NCBI RefSeq assembly: GCF_029894425.1
Contig: NZ_JARXYJ010000001.1
Coordinates: 5,022,001 to 5,086,000 of the forward strand
Origin: Streptomyces sp. SAI-127
Lineage (GTDB): Bacteria; Actinomycetota; Actinomycetes; Streptomycetales; Streptomycetaceae
DNA length: 64,000 nucleotides
Direction: 5' to 3'
A program made the position numbers and the translations under genes. Positions 34,896 through 43,250 of the stretch are shown here, piece after piece. Position 1 is the stretch's first letter, and every line of letters starts with the position of its first letter. The notes beneath the pieces were generated by a model that was given only the letters and a program-made list of their open reading frames with translations, was not told the DNA's origin and ran no database searches.

Positions 34896-37802
34896 GTGCC
34901 GAAGAGCCGGCGCGGGAGAATACTCGCGGCCTCGGGCATGTCCGTACTGGCATTGGCCCTCGTCGCTCCTCTCGCCTCCGCGGCCCTGACCAGCCCCTCC
35001 GACCCGACCACCCCGACACCGGGGGACCGTGTCACCAACACCTCCCAACTGCCGTCCGGCTGGCAGAAGTCCGGCGACCGGATCGTCACCTACGACGGTG
35101 ACGGCACCGGACTGCACGTCCTGGTCGCCGACGCGGCCGACGCCTACACGTGGCACACCGCGGCCACCCTGTCCGAGCCGGGCATCGACACCGACCAGTG
35201 GATCGGCCAGACCTGTGTGACCGGGTCCGGCGACCGTGCCGTCGTGGTCTACGCGCCCCGGCAGGCCGTCAACGACCAACAGGGCTTCCAGCAGGGCGCG
35301 TTCGCGGCCGTGGTCGACCTGGCCGACGGCAACGTGACCAAGCTGCCCGAGCTGGTCTCCCTCGCCTACTTCAACCCCGGCTGCGGCGACGGCGAACAGG
35401 CCGTCCTCACCCGCCCCGAGGGCAACGGCACGCAACTGCTCACCGTCGACGCCGGGAAGGGAGAGCTGGTCCGGCAGCAGACCGTCGCCGGTCAGCTCAC
35501 CTCCGCCGTGCCCTTCGGGAACAAGATCGCGGCCGCCCGGGGCGACTCCGTGGTCTCGGTGGACGCCAAGGGCGCGACCAGCACCCTGGCCAGGACCGAC
35601 GGCACGCCGTTCCGGCTGGTGCCGGACGCGCACAGCGGGCTCGCCTACCAGGTCCCGGCCGGCAAGAAGGTGCAGGTCCGCCGGGTCACCTCGGCGGGCT
35701 CCGACAAGCTCCTCGGCTCCGGCGCGCTCGGCGCCCTCGCGGTGCACGGCAACGGCGGCCGGGTCTTCGTGACCGGCAAGGACGCCGAGGACGCCGTGCC
35801 GGCCCTGCCGAAGAGCTGGCGGACGCTGGACGTGCCGGCCTCCGCCGAGGTCTCCACCACCGGCGACCTCGCGCTGACCTCCGTCGGCAACGGCACCGAG
35901 GCGGCCGGCGGCAAGAAGGCCGCCGCGGACATCGCCCAGTCGGTCGGCATCAACGCGGTGGTGCCCGGCTCCGACACCGCCTTCGGCTTCCGCGTGAAGC
36001 CCAGGGCGCCGAAGGGGACTCAGGGCGAGGAGCAGTCCCCGGCCCTGACGGACGGGATCCACACCAACAGCATCACCCCCGGCGACGACGACCCGTCGAC
36101 CTCCACCACCGACCCCGACCGCGCCTGCGCCGTCACCCGCAACGACCCGAAGCTCCAGTCGCTCCAGCCCTCGACCGCACAGGCCGAGTGGGCGACGGAT
36201 CTCGCCGTGCAGGGCAAGCTCGACGTGCGCCGCCGCAGCGGCTGGAACGGCAGCGAACTCCCGTCGTACACCCCGCAGGGCCTGTTTCCGTCCACCCCGC
36301 TCAAGGGCGGCGGCCGGGTGCCCGCGCAGATCATGCTCGGGGTGCTCTCCCAGGAGTCCAACCTGCTCCAGGCCAGTTCCCGGGCGGCCGCGGGCGAGAG
36401 CAGCAACTTCATCCAGGGCGGCTACTACGGCAACGCCGGCAGCGTCCACACCGTCGACTGGGCCGCCGCCGACTGCGGTTACGGCATCTCCCAGGTGACC
36501 AGCGGCATGGCCGCGGCGGACACCACCTACACCGCCGAGCAGCAGCAGGCGATCACCGTGGACTACGCGGCCAACATCGCCGCGGGGCTCCAGATCCTCC
36601 AGGACAAGTGGAACCAGCTGTACGACAAGGGTCTGCTCGTCAACGGCGGCGACCCGCAGTACCTGGAGAACTGGTGGCTCGCGCTGTGGGCCTACAACAG
36701 CGGCTTCAACCTGCCCAGTTCGACGGACGCGAGCGCGCCGTGGGGCCTCGGCTGGTTCAACAACCCGGCCAACGGCCTCTACCCGGCCGACCGGAAGATG
36801 TTCCTGTCGTCCGGCTACGACGACGCCCGCAACCCCAACCTGTGGTCGTACCCGGAGCGGGTGCTCGGCTGGGCGGCGTACTCCCAGCAGAAGACCGACC
36901 CGGCGACCGGGGCGACCGTGCGGGCGTTCACCGTCGGCGACTGGCCCACCGGCAACGCGCCCGACGCCCAGCCGCCGCACGACACGTTCTGCAAGCCCAC
37001 GCTCAACGACTGCGACATCACCAAGCCGCGCAAGGTCGAGGGGTCCACCCAGCCCGAGGGGCCCTGCCAGCGGGACGACTTCAAGTGCTGGTGGAACCAG
37101 CCGGTGAGCTGGACGGACTGCACGGCCACCTGCGGCACGGAGGTGCTGAAGTACCAGGCGACCGATCCCGAGCCGGCGGTCGCGGCTCCGCACCCGGCGG
37201 CCTGCGCGTCCACCCTCCCTTTGAACGCGCTGATCGTGGACGACGTGCCGAACACGGTGAAGTTCCGGGTCGGTGACGCCAACCCCTGTGCGGGCGAGAA
37301 GAACTGGACCAGCCGGGGGACGTTGAAGTTCACCTTCGGGTCGGCGCAGCAGAACGGTGCGACCGTCTATCCCTCGAAGATCGACTTCCATCAGCTGGGC
37401 GCGGGCTTCGGCGGGCACTTCTGGCTCACCCACACCCGGGTGCCGAGTTACACCGACTCGGTCGTCACCGGCACCTGGACGCCGGACCGGAAGATCGGCG
37501 GCTGGGCGGAGGTCATGGTCCACCTGCCCGACCACGAGGCCAACACCCCGTCGGCCAAGTACCGCATCGACCTCGGTGACGGCACGGTCGTGGAGAAGAC
37601 GATCTCCCAGGACACGGGCGGCAAGAACACCTGGGTCTCCCTGGGCTCCTACGAGTTCAAGGGCACCCCGAGCGTCTCCCTGAGCTCGGCCACGGCGGAC
37701 GGCACCGGCGACGCGTCGATCGCCTGGGACGCGCTGGCGTTCGTCCCACTGAAGGAAAAGCCGACGGACACGGCGTCCCCGTCCCCGTCCTCACAGAAGT
37801 AA
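34896..37802 (+). CDS. Large secreted lysozyme-like protein with golvesin C-terminal domain
   Basis: A 968-residue exported protein. A signal peptide lies in the first 32 residues (GTG start after AGGAGG at a long spacing). Residues about 40-370 form an extracellular beta-propeller-like region. About 465-650 resembles a transglycosylase/lysozyme fold with a candidate catalytic Glu in LGVLSQESNLLQ and CGYGISQVTSGM. The C terminus (about 840-955) is a golvesin/Xly-like carbohydrate-binding domain: GGHFWLTHTRVPSYTDS, YRIDLGDGTVVEKTI. It probably modifies or binds cell-wall glycan. Eight or more Cys around 700-830 suggest disulfides. Confidence 0.78.
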   Translation: MPKSRRGRILAASGMSVLALALVAPLASAALTSPSDPTTPTPGDRVTNTSQLPSGWQKSGDRIVTYDGDGTGLHVLVADAADAYTWHTAATLSEPGIDTDQWIGQTCVTGSGDRAVVVYAPRQAVNDQQGFQQGAFAAVVDLADGNVTKLPELVSLAYFNPGCGDGEQAVLTRPEGNGTQLLTVDAGKGELVRQQTVAGQLTSAVPFGNKIAAARGDSVVSVDAKGATSTLARTDGTPFRLVPDAHSGLAYQVPAGKKVQVRRVTSAGSDKLLGSGALGALAVHGNGGRVFVTGKDAEDAVPALPKSWRTLDVPASAEVSTTGDLALTSVGNGTEAAGGKKAAADIAQSVGINAVVPGSDTAFGFRVKPRAPKGTQGEEQSPALTDGIHTNSITPGDDDPSTSTTDPDRACAVTRNDPKLQSLQPSTAQAEWATDLAVQGKLDVRRRSGWNGSELPSYTPQGLFPSTPLKGGGRVPAQIMLGVLSQESNLLQASSRAAAGESSNFIQGGYYGNAGSVHTVDWAAADCGYGISQVTSGMAAADTTYTAEQQQAITVDYAANIAAGLQILQDKWNQLYDKGLLVNGGDPQYLENWWLALWAYNSGFNLPSSTDASAPWGLGWFNNPANGLYPADRKMFLSSGYDDARNPNLWSYPERVLGWAAYSQQKTDPATGATVRAFTVGDWPTGNAPDAQPPHDTFCKPTLNDCDITKPRKVEGSTQPEGPCQRDDFKCWWNQPVSWTDCTATCGTEVLKYQATDPEPAVAAPHPAACASTLPLNALIVDDVPNTVKFRVGDANPCAGEKNWTSRGTLKFTFGSAQQNGATVYPSKIDFHQLGAGFGGHFWLTHTRVPSYTDSVVTGTWTPDRKIGGWAEVMVHLPDHEANTPSAKYRIDLGDGTVVEKTISQDTGGKNTWVSLGSYEFKGTPSVSLSSATADGTGDASIAWDALAFVPLKEKPTDTASPSPSSQK

Positions 37803-37824
37803 CCACGCGGGAGCGGACTCCGAA

Positions 37825-37861
37825 GCGCCCGCCACCGGTCGACCTGACCGGCGGCGGGCGC
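37825..37861 (+). terminator. Terminator after the lysozyme-like gene
   Basis: GCGCCCGCC and CCGGTC on the left pair with GACCGG and GGCGGGCGC on the right, with one A-C mismatch and a GACCT loop. It begins 23 bases after the stop. Confidence 0.75.
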
Positions 37862-38298
37862 TGTGGCATGTGGGGCGGATCCGCGGACACGGGCCGACGG
37901 ACGTCACCGGCTAACGGCCGACTTGCGAGCACAGGCCGGCCGACGAACGGACCGGGGCGGCGCCGGGCCGCGGCCGCCCCACGGCCACAGACCGACGGAC
38001 GACACGGCCGACGGCCGATCCGCGAACCCAGGCCACCCGACAGCGCCGGTCAGCCGACGAACGGACCGGGGCGGCGAGGCGGCACCGCCCGCGCCCGCAC
38101 CACAGCCACCGGCCGGCAGATGACACCGGCTGTCGACGAACGGGCCAACCGACACCCCCGGCCAACCCCGAACAGGCCGAGGCAGCACCAGCCAGCGCCT
38201 GACCCACGACCGCGCACCGGCCGACAACCCCGGTCAACCCACGTCACCGCTCGACCGGCGACGCGGCGGCCGTACCCACCCTGGCTGATCTCAGGGAC
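37862..38298. repeat. Gene-free, low-complexity stretch with a 24-bp direct repeat
   Basis: Over 430 bases without a supportable gene, built largely from CCGAC, GGCC and CACCGG words. An exact 24-base copy beginning GCCGACGAACGGACCGGG occurs at 37939-37962 and again at 38053-38076. Long open frames here come from biased composition: their translations are Arg/Pro/Gly strings with no ribosome-binding site. No inverted termini or transposase trace was seen. Confidence 0.6.
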
Positions 38299-38916
38299 TC
38301 AGCCCGTGGCATGCGCCCCGGCCCGTGCGGCCTCGACGAACGCGGTGATCAGGGTCGGGTCCTTGACGCCGCGGCTTGCCTCCACGCCGCTGGAGACGTC
38401 GACGCCCCAGGGGCGGGTGACGTCGACGGCCTCGCGGACGTTCTCCGGCGTGAGGCCCCCGGCGAGGAGCCACTTCTCCCCGGCGCCGGCCACCTGCTTG
38501 CGGGACCAGTCCCAGGCGATGCCGGACCCCGGCACCGGGGCGTCGAGCAGCAGCATGTCCTCGCCCAGTTCCCCGCAGCGCGGCACGGAGTCGCCGAAGG
38601 CGGCCGCGCGGATCAGGGTCCAGCCGCCGGACGCGAGTTCGGCGTAGTAGTCGCGGTCCTCGGGGCCGTGCAGCTGGACGGCCCCGATCCCCGACTCCGC
38701 GGCCACGGAGCGTACGTACTCCAGGGGTTCACGGCGGAACACCCCCACCGTCACGACGCTCTCGGGGACCCTGGCGGCCAGCCGCGCCGCCGTCGCGGGG
38801 TCGATGCGGCGCGGGCTGTCGGAGAAGACGAACCCGATGGCGTCGGCGCCGGCCTCGACGGCCGTGTCGACGTCCTGCTCGGTCCGCAGGCCGCAGATCT
38901 TCACGAAGAGCGTCAT
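38299..38916 (-). CDS. trpF: Phosphoribosylanthranilate isomerase (TrpF)
   Basis: A 205-residue (beta-alpha)8-barrel enzyme for the third step of tryptophan synthesis, isomerising phosphoribosylanthranilate to CdRP. The catalytic Cys is in VKICGLRTEQDV and the catalytic Asp probably in DMLLLDAPVPG. Phosphate-binding ends are LLAGGLTPENV and VDVSSGVEASRGVKD. Length and motifs are complete. No other trp genes are nearby. Most Streptomyces lack trpF because PriA does both the HisA and TrpF reactions, so a stand-alone copy is notable. Confidence 0.92.
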   Translation of the reverse strand: MTLFVKICGLRTEQDVDTAVEAGADAIGFVFSDSPRRIDPATAARLAARVPESVVTVGVFRREPLEYVRSVAAESGIGAVQLHGPEDRDYYAELASGGWTLIRAAAFGDSVPRCGELGEDMLLLDAPVPGSGIAWDWSRKQVAGAGEKWLLAGGLTPENVREAVDVTRPWGVDVSSGVEASRGVKDPTLITAFVEAARAGAHATG

Positions 38917-38981
38917 GCCGCCACCGTATCCAATTCGCGTCCATGAACAACGATCACATACATAACCGTTGACGCGACCAT

Positions 38982-38995
38982 GGCAAGCGCTTACC
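38982..38995 (+). promoter_or_regulatory. LacI-type operator candidate before the CBM35 gene
   Basis: GGCAAGCGCTTACC contains the perfect core AAGCGCTT flanked by GG and CC. It sits about 50 bases before the CBM35 gene start and 65 bases upstream of trpF on the other strand. Palindromes of this shape are used by LacI/GntR-type repressors of plant-polymer enzymes in Streptomyces. Confidence 0.45.
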
Positions 38996-39042
38996 TTCCG
39001 AACGATACGTGCCCCCGTCGCCGCACACCATGGAGACGAACG

Positions 39043-40614
39043 ATGCACCTGAGACCAGTCATCACATCCGTCGGCCTCATCGCCGGCACGCTCGTCGCAC
39101 TGTCCGGCACCACCGCACAAGCCGCCACCACCCGCTACGAGGCCGAGACCGCGCCCGCCATCTGCACCGGAGCCGTCGAGACCGAGTACGCCGGATACTC
39201 CGGCAGCGGATTCTGCAACGGCACCAACGCCACCGGCGCCTACGCCCAGTTCACCGTGTCCGCACCCGCATCGGGCACGGCGACCCTGAGCGTCCGCTTC
39301 GCCAACGGCACCACCACCGCCCGCCCCGCGGACATCATCGTGAACGGCTCGACGGTCTCGTCGGCGTCCTTCGAGTCCACCGGCACCTGGACCGGCTGGA
39401 CCACGAAGACGCTCACCGTCCCGGTGAACGCGGGCAGCAACACCGTCCGGCTCAACCCGAGCACCGCGAACGGCCTGCCCAACGTCGACTACCTGGACGC
39501 CGAGACGTCCGGCACGACGACCCCGCCGCCGTCGAGCAGCGCCCTGTACGTGTCACCGAGCGGCACCGACAGCGCGGCCGGCACGGCGACCGCCCCGACC
39601 ACCCTCACCTCGGCGATCAGCCGCATCTCCGCCGGCGGCACGATCTACATGCGCGGCGGGACGTACGCCTACTCCTCGACGGTGACCATCCCGGCCGGCA
39701 GCAACGGCACCTCGTCCGCACGCACCACGCTCTCCGCCTACCCGGGCGAGACTCCGGTGCTCAACTTCTCGGCACAGAGCGAGAGTTCGACCAACCGCGG
39801 AATCCAGCTCAACGCCAACTACTGGAAGATCTACGGCCTCGTCGTCGAACGCGCCGGGGACAACGGCATCTACGTCGGCGGCAGCAACAACGTCGTCGAG
39901 CGCACGGTGACCCGCTTCAACCGTGACACCGGCCTCCAGCTGGGCCGGATGGCCTCCTCCACCCCGGCGAGCCAGTGGCCGGCCAACAACCTGATCCTGA
40001 GCGCCGAGTCCCACGACAACGCCGACTCCGACGGCGAGGACGCCGACGGCTTCGCCGCGAAGCTCACCACCGGCACCGGGAACGTGTTCCGGTACGCCGT
40101 CTCCCACAACAACATCGACGACGGCTGGGACCTCTACACCAAGACCGACACCGGCGCGATCGGCCCGGTGACCATCGAGTACTCGCTGTCCTACGGCAAC
40201 GGCACGCTCACCGACGGCTCCCAGGCCGGCAACGGCGACCGCAACGGCTACAAGCTCGGCGGCGACTCCATCGCGGTCAACCACGTGGTGCAGCACAGCA
40301 TCGCCTACGGCAACGGCCATCACGGATTCACCTACAACAGCAACCCCGGCTCGATGACCATCACGAGCAACGTCTCCGTCGCCAACACCGAGCGCAACTT
40401 CAACTTCGAGACCGGCACCTCGGTCTTCCGCGGCAACACCTCGTGCAACAGCGGAGCCAACGACCGGTTCGTCGGTGACGCCGACAGCTCCAACCAGTTC
40501 TGGTCCGGCACCAACGGCTCCCGCTGCTCCACCTACGCGGGCGCCCTGGGCTGGTCCTACGCCTCCAACGGCAGCTTGGTCGTGACCTTCGGCGGCAAGC
40601 AGGTCACGCTGTAG
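39043..40614 (+). CDS. Secreted CBM35 + right-handed beta-helix polysaccharide lyase-like protein
   Basis: A 523-residue exported protein. After a 28-residue signal peptide, residues about 30-150 form a CBM35/CBM6 sugar-binding domain (YEAETAP, GYSGSGFCNG, RFANGTTTARPADIIVNG). A short Thr/Pro linker leads to a beta-helix domain of the PL9 pectate-lyase type (about 165-523): GTIYMRGGTYAYSSTVTIPAG, ERAGDNGIYVGGSNNVVE, ADSDGEDADGFAAKL. Acidic residues in the last segment could hold the catalytic calcium. GGAG precedes the ATG. A LacI-type palindrome upstream suggests induction by plant cell-wall sugars. Confidence 0.85.
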   Translation: MHLRPVITSVGLIAGTLVALSGTTAQAATTRYEAETAPAICTGAVETEYAGYSGSGFCNGTNATGAYAQFTVSAPASGTATLSVRFANGTTTARPADIIVNGSTVSSASFESTGTWTGWTTKTLTVPVNAGSNTVRLNPSTANGLPNVDYLDAETSGTTTPPPSSSALYVSPSGTDSAAGTATAPTTLTSAISRISAGGTIYMRGGTYAYSSTVTIPAGSNGTSSARTTLSAYPGETPVLNFSAQSESSTNRGIQLNANYWKIYGLVVERAGDNGIYVGGSNNVVERTVTRFNRDTGLQLGRMASSTPASQWPANNLILSAESHDNADSDGEDADGFAAKLTTGTGNVFRYAVSHNNIDDGWDLYTKTDTGAIGPVTIEYSLSYGNGTLTDGSQAGNGDRNGYKLGGDSIAVNHVVQHSIAYGNGHHGFTYNSNPGSMTITSNVSVANTERNFNFETGTSVFRGNTSCNSGANDRFVGDADSSNQFWSGTNGSRCSTYAGALGWSYASNGSLVVTFGGKQVTL

Positions 40615-40617
40615 GAC

Positions 40618-40660
40618 ACGGCGGGGACCCCGGGATCCGTACCCGGGGTCCCCTCGCCGT
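40618..40660 (+). terminator. Terminator between the beta-helix gene and the convergent heme oxygenase gene
   Basis: GGGGACCCCGGG and CCCGGGGTCCCC form a 12-bp stem with a seven-base loop, extended outward by ACGGC/GCCGT. It ends at the stop codon of the gene on the other strand and can act in both directions. Confidence 0.8.
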
Positions 40661-40980
40661 CACTGCTTGGGCGCGGCCTGCTGGACGACCTCGAAGGTCC
40701 ACAGCGTCGAGCCGGAAGCCGCGGGCTTGGGGCGGCCCTGCTCGCCGCCGCCCCCGTGCGAGGCCTGTGCCATCCCGGACATCCACTTCTGGAAGTCCTC
40801 CTCGCCACGCCAGCGTGTGTAGACGAGGTAGGTGTCGGTGCCCTCGACCGGGCGCAGCAGCTCGAACCACTCGAATCCGTCGGAGTTCTCGACGGTCCCC
40901 GCGCGGGAGGCGAACCGCTTCTCCAGCGTCTCGCGCTGCTCCTCGGGGACCGTGAGGACGTTGATCTTGACGATGCTCAT
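40660..40980 (-). CDS. Heme-degrading monooxygenase, MhuD/IsdG type
   Basis: A 106-residue ferredoxin-like ABM-family protein. With the ATG at 40980, the residues that define the MhuD/IsdG heme oxygenases fall at exactly the M. tuberculosis MhuD positions: Asn7, Trp66 and His75 (INVLTVPEE, DFQKWM, AQASHGG). These hold heme and ruffle it for oxygen attack, freeing iron. The C-terminal tail is longer and polar. An in-frame ATG three codons upstream would shift the numbering but not the spacing. No heme importer genes are adjacent. Confidence 0.82.
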   Translation of the reverse strand: MSIVKINVLTVPEEQRETLEKRFASRAGTVENSDGFEWFELLRPVEGTDTYLVYTRWRGEEDFQKWMSGMAQASHGGGGEQGRPKPAASGSTLWTFEVVQQAAPKQ

Positions 40981-41016
40981 GACGGCCATTGTGCGCCACA
41001 GGGCATCAGAGGGACG

Positions 41017-42015
41017 TCAGCGTGCCGCGGCCCGGGCGGGCACCTCGCCCTTCCCGCCGACGACGGCGGTCTCCATCACGGCGGTGGTGCCGAACAGGGT
41101 CTCGGTCGTGATGCCCCGGTCCGGGTCGGTGACGTAGAAGCGGGAGCCGAGCAGGGCGAGGGTCTCCTTGTCGAAGATCCACTCGTCGCGGGTGGCGAAG
41201 CCGGTGTCGTCGAGGGTGATGGCGATCCCGTGCCGGCCGGCCGCGTCGACGGCGTCGGGGATCTCCCGCACACCGGGCAGCTTCGCGGCCGCCTTGTAGA
41301 AGGCGGCGGCGTTCGCGGGCGGCATGATGGTGCCGCCGATCAGATCGCCGATCAGGGAGAAGACCGCCTGGTCCCGCGACTCGCCCTCGACCGGCCTGGC
41401 CTGCTCGCGGAGCCTGGCGAGCAGGGTGTCGGGGTCGGTGGGCAGCGAGGCCAGCCACCGGTAGGTGGGGTGGTCGACGCCCGCCGGACGGGGATCGGGG
41501 GACTCGATGGGGAGCATCTGGTCCGGCATGATCGCGTCCTTGCCGCCGGCCCTGATCCACCCGGTGACCCGGAGCGGGCCGGGGTCCTGGGAGGTCCACC
41601 GCTCCTCGGTGTGCAGGGCGCCGAGCCGCACCGGGCCGGTGAAGGTGCCCGTGTTCTCGCGAACCAGCGTCCTGACGTACACGAACTGGTCGTCCCGCAC
41701 CCGGACCGTGTCGCTCGCCATGGCGGCCGTGGCGATCCGGTTGAGGGTGACGGAGGCGGCGGCCGTGGTCGCGGACGGGGCGGGCCCGGTCGCCGGGCCG
41801 CGTCCGTCCACCGAGAGGGTCACGAGCAGGGCGCCGGTCAGGGCCGCGGAGGCCAGCGGCACCAGCACGGCGGGCCGCAGGAACCGGCTCCGCCGAGGCG
41901 TGACCCCTGTGTCGTGATCGATCTGCTGCATCAGTACGTCCTTGAAGTGACGGTGGCGCTCCGGCGGGAGGTCCCACTCCGCCGGGGTCGACAACAGCTC
42001 CTCGGCCTCGCTCAT
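41017..42015 (-). CDS. Membrane protein, CU044_5270 family, partner of the ECF sigma factor
   Basis: A 332-residue protein with a cytoplasmic N terminus (about 1-45), one helix (about 47-67, AVLVPLASAALTGALLVTLSV) and a large extracytoplasmic domain. It overlaps the sigma-factor gene by four bases in an ATGA, so they are translated together. The N-terminal piece with HRHFKDVLMQQI fits the anti-sigma-like regulators placed after ECF genes in actinobacteria, but no zinc-binding anti-sigma motif is present. Confidence 0.75.
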   Translation of the reverse strand: MSEAEELLSTPAEWDLPPERHRHFKDVLMQQIDHDTGVTPRRSRFLRPAVLVPLASAALTGALLVTLSVDGRGPATGPAPSATTAAASVTLNRIATAAMASDTVRVRDDQFVYVRTLVRENTGTFTGPVRLGALHTEERWTSQDPGPLRVTGWIRAGGKDAIMPDQMLPIESPDPRPAGVDHPTYRWLASLPTDPDTLLARLREQARPVEGESRDQAVFSLIGDLIGGTIMPPANAAAFYKAAAKLPGVREIPDAVDAAGRHGIAITLDDTGFATRDEWIFDKETLALLGSRFYVTDPDRGITTETLFGTTAVMETAVVGGKGEVPARAAAR

Positions 42016-42644
42016 CGGATCTCCTCCCGCAGGAACAGGGCCGCGAGCGCGGCCTCACTCTCCATCTCTCCGTGGACCCGGGGTGGTTCCGTCCCGGTTC
42101 GCCCCTGTTCCTCCGCGCTCAGTCGCGCGAGCCGGGCCCGGGCGCGGGACAGCCGGGAGCGCACCGTGCCGACCGGGACGCCGAGCGCCTCCGCGGCCTG
42201 CCGGTAGTCGAGCCCGGCGGACACGCACAACGCGAGCACCTCACGGTCCTGCCGTCCGATCCGGCTCAACGCCCGGTGCACGACGGCCAGTCGGCGGGCG
42301 TCGTCGATCCTGCCCGCCGTCTCCTCGGCGAAGTCCTCGACCGGGCGCGGCTCGGGGCTGCGGGCCAGGAAGGCGAGCCTGCGCCGCAGACCCCGGTTGG
42401 CGTTGTACGCCTTGTGCGTGGCGATGCCGAGCAGCCAGGGCTTGAGCGAACCGCCCTCGGGCTCCACCGTCTCCCTCGTCCGCCAGGCGGCGAGGAAGGT
42501 CTCGGACATCGCCTCCTCGGCCTCCGCCCAGTTCCCGGTCAGCCGCAGGGCGTGGTTGTAGACCGCCCGCGCGTACCGGTCGTACAACTCCCCGAAGGCC
42601 GCCCGGTCCCCGGCCCGTATCCGCTCCCGGTCCGGTTCCGCCAC
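42012..42644 (-). CDS. ECF-type RNA polymerase sigma factor
   Basis: A 210-residue group IV sigma factor. Region 2 is visible at about 12-80 (AAFGELYDRYARAVYNHALRLTG, AEEAMSETFLAAWR) and region 4 at about 115-175 (LSRIGRQDREVLALCVSAGLDYRQAAEALGVPVGTVRSRL). A polar C-terminal tail of about 35 residues follows. The GTG at 42644 has AGGG eight bases before it; longer starts are open but lie before the sigma fold. It is coupled to the downstream membrane protein, which probably controls it. Confidence 0.88.
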   Translation of the reverse strand: MAEPDRERIRAGDRAAFGELYDRYARAVYNHALRLTGNWAEAEEAMSETFLAAWRTRETVEPEGGSLKPWLLGIATHKAYNANRGLRRRLAFLARSPEPRPVEDFAEETAGRIDDARRLAVVHRALSRIGRQDREVLALCVSAGLDYRQAAEALGVPVGTVRSRLSRARARLARLSAEEQGRTGTEPPRVHGEMESEAALAALFLREEIR

Positions 42645-42763
42645 TTCTTTTTCCCTCACACCCGTAACGCTCCGCACCTCGACCCGGAGTTCCTGTGCTC
42701 TACGACACACGCTGCCGACCTCGCCCCGCCCACCCCTCCCCGCGGAGCGCTTACGCTGCGTCC

Positions 42764-43111
42764 ATGGAGCAGCGAGAGGTCATGCAGAACGTCGTCGGCA
42801 TCCTCACCGAGGCACTGGAGATGCGACGGCAGGCCCGCGAACACCCCGACCGGCAGGCCGCGCTGACCGGCGCCATCTCCGCGCTTCTCGTGGAGACCCT
42901 CCCACGGATCCACCTTCCCGCGGACGCCAGTGGCCTCGCGGCGGCGGACGCCGTGGCCGAGGAGCTGGGGCCCGCCATCGCGAGCATCGCCAACTGCTTC
43001 GCGTTCGCCTTCGTGCAACTGGCCGAGGTCCACGACTCGGGCCGCACCGACACCTCCGCGGAGGTGCTGCGGCACATCTCCCTCCAGTTCGCGGGCGGCG
43101 CGCAGAAGTAG
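42764..43111 (+). CDS. Small helical protein of unknown function
   Basis: A 115-residue, mostly helical protein: MQNVVGILTEALEMRRQA, ALTGAISALLVETLP, AVAEELGPAIASIANCFAFAFVQLAEVHD. No signal peptide, Cys pair or known motif. Codon use is normal. The ATG at 42764 lies just inside the compact fold; the ribosome-binding site is weak (GCGGAGCG well upstream). It is divergent from the ECF sigma gene, and the 119 bases between them may hold both promoters. Not recognised. Confidence 0.65.
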   Translation: MEQREVMQNVVGILTEALEMRRQAREHPDRQAALTGAISALLVETLPRIHLPADASGLAAADAVAEELGPAIASIANCFAFAFVQLAEVHDSGRTDTSAEVLRHISLQFAGGAQK

Positions 43112-43191
43112 CCGCGAGCCCCGCCGACATTCCCGCGGCGAAACGACATCCGATCCGGCGCGAGCGACGAACAGCATCAGGGGAGGCACCG

Positions 43192-43235
43192 GAACGGGCT
43201 CCCGGGGCGACGAGGGAGGCGCCGGGAGCCCGTTC
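43192..43235. terminator. Terminator between convergent genes
   Basis: GAACGGGCTCCCGG pairs perfectly over 14 bp with CCGGGAGCCCGTTC around a 16-base loop, placed between the ends of the genes at 43111 and 43251. Confidence 0.75.
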
Positions 43236-43250
43236 GTGTGCGGTGGCGGG

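Noticed and set aside
37868..38647. Forward open frame of about 260 codons over the repeat stretch and trpF
   Set aside because: Composition-driven, no ribosome-binding site, and antisense to trpF.
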